A stretch of DNA of 5,079 nucleotides from JANRLJ01 sp033762735 (lineage in GTDB: Bacteria; Chloroflexota; Anaerolineae; Aggregatilineales; Phototrophicaceae). Positions within the stretch are counted from its first letter, which is position 1, and each line of letters starts with the position of its first letter. Below, one piece after another: positions 4,977 to 5,079 of this stretch. Both the position numbers and the translations under genes were made by a program. The notes below the pieces were generated by a model. The model was given only the letters and a program-made list of their open reading frames with translations, searched no databases and had not been told where the DNA came from. The DNA lies in the NCBI GenBank assembly GCA_033762735.1, contig JANRLJ010000161.1:1-5079 (forward strand), in the 5' to 3' direction.

Positions 4977-5042
4977 GGTCAATGTACTAGTCCCTTTAGT
5001 GGACTTGGCTTTTCGGTAGCCGGATGCTTTAGCATCTGGCGG
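4977..5042 (+). repeat. Two-hairpin composite repeat, copy 2 (inverted relative to copy 1)
   Basis: The unit starts GGTCAATGTACT. Hairpin 1 follows (4989-5005; arms AGTCC and GGACT around CTTTAGT), then the spacer TGGCTTTTCG, then hairpin 2 (5016-5042; arms GCCGGATGCT and AGCATCTGGC around TT, with the same G-T wobble position as copy 1). Element order and spacing match copy 1 within one base. Confidence 0.7.
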
Positions 5043-5079
5043 AAAACGCGAATTATCATTGGATAAAGTCTTTACAGCC

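Larger units (their letters stand above)
4612..5079. other. Repeat-rich non-coding region upstream of the GH5 gene
   Basis: I see no gene in these 468 bp. The 130 bp nearest the GH5 start should contain its promoter, but no pair of boxes stands out; TAGATT about 40 bp upstream of the start is the best -10-like hexamer. The remainder carries structured repeats, described separately: a CACAGAGA repeat, two inverted copies of a two-hairpin unit, one partial copy and a 26-bp palindrome. Confidence 0.6.

Noticed and set aside
4739..5042. CRISPR array
   Set aside because: The repeats are few, unevenly spaced and in both orientations, and they differ by paired stem changes, unlike identical direct repeats with equal spacers; no cas gene is nearby.

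Overview
The window looks like a stretch of accessory or intergenic-rich chromosome from a moderately GC-rich bacterium. My best guess is Chloroflexota, from the style of the GH1 and GH5 enzymes and from the many short palindromic repeats between genes. No rRNA or tRNA is present to fix the taxonomy, so this is an inference.

Layout. Positions 1-70 (minus) hold the first 23 codons of an IS630-family transposase that runs off the window. Next to it, 110-799 (minus) is an AT-rich, apparently acquired gene for a HEPN-domain protein carrying the RX4H ribonuclease-type motif. A short divergent promoter region separates it from 956-1567 (plus), a conserved uncharacterised protein with half of an Ada-like Cys metal site. 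That gene converges, with 7 bp between stop codons, on 1575-2927 (minus), a complete GH1 beta-glucosidase. A 445-bp gap follows, holding a leader hairpin, a 147-bp MITE-like palindromic element and short palindromes. Then comes 3373-4611 (minus), an intracellular GH5-type (alpha/beta)8 glycosidase that may belong to the Man-beta-1,4-GlcNAc mannosidase subfamily. The last 468 bp contain no gene but are packed with structured repeats.

How the genes work together. The two glycosidases lie on one strand, lack signal peptides and keep their catalytic residues. They probably hydrolyse imported beta-linked oligosaccharides in the cytoplasm; the transporter and regulator are not in view. The HEPN gene beside an IS630 element looks like a small mobile or defence-type insertion unrelated to the sugar genes.

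The most unusual signal is in the non-coding DNA. At 4739-4802 (minus) and 4977-5042 (plus) there are two inverted copies of a two-hairpin composite repeat whose stems differ by paired, compensatory substitutions. A second family of 26-bp palindromes occurs at 3279-3304 and 4931-4956, with a conserved outer stem and a different inner stem. These look like REP-type or small structured-RNA repeats maintained for structure.
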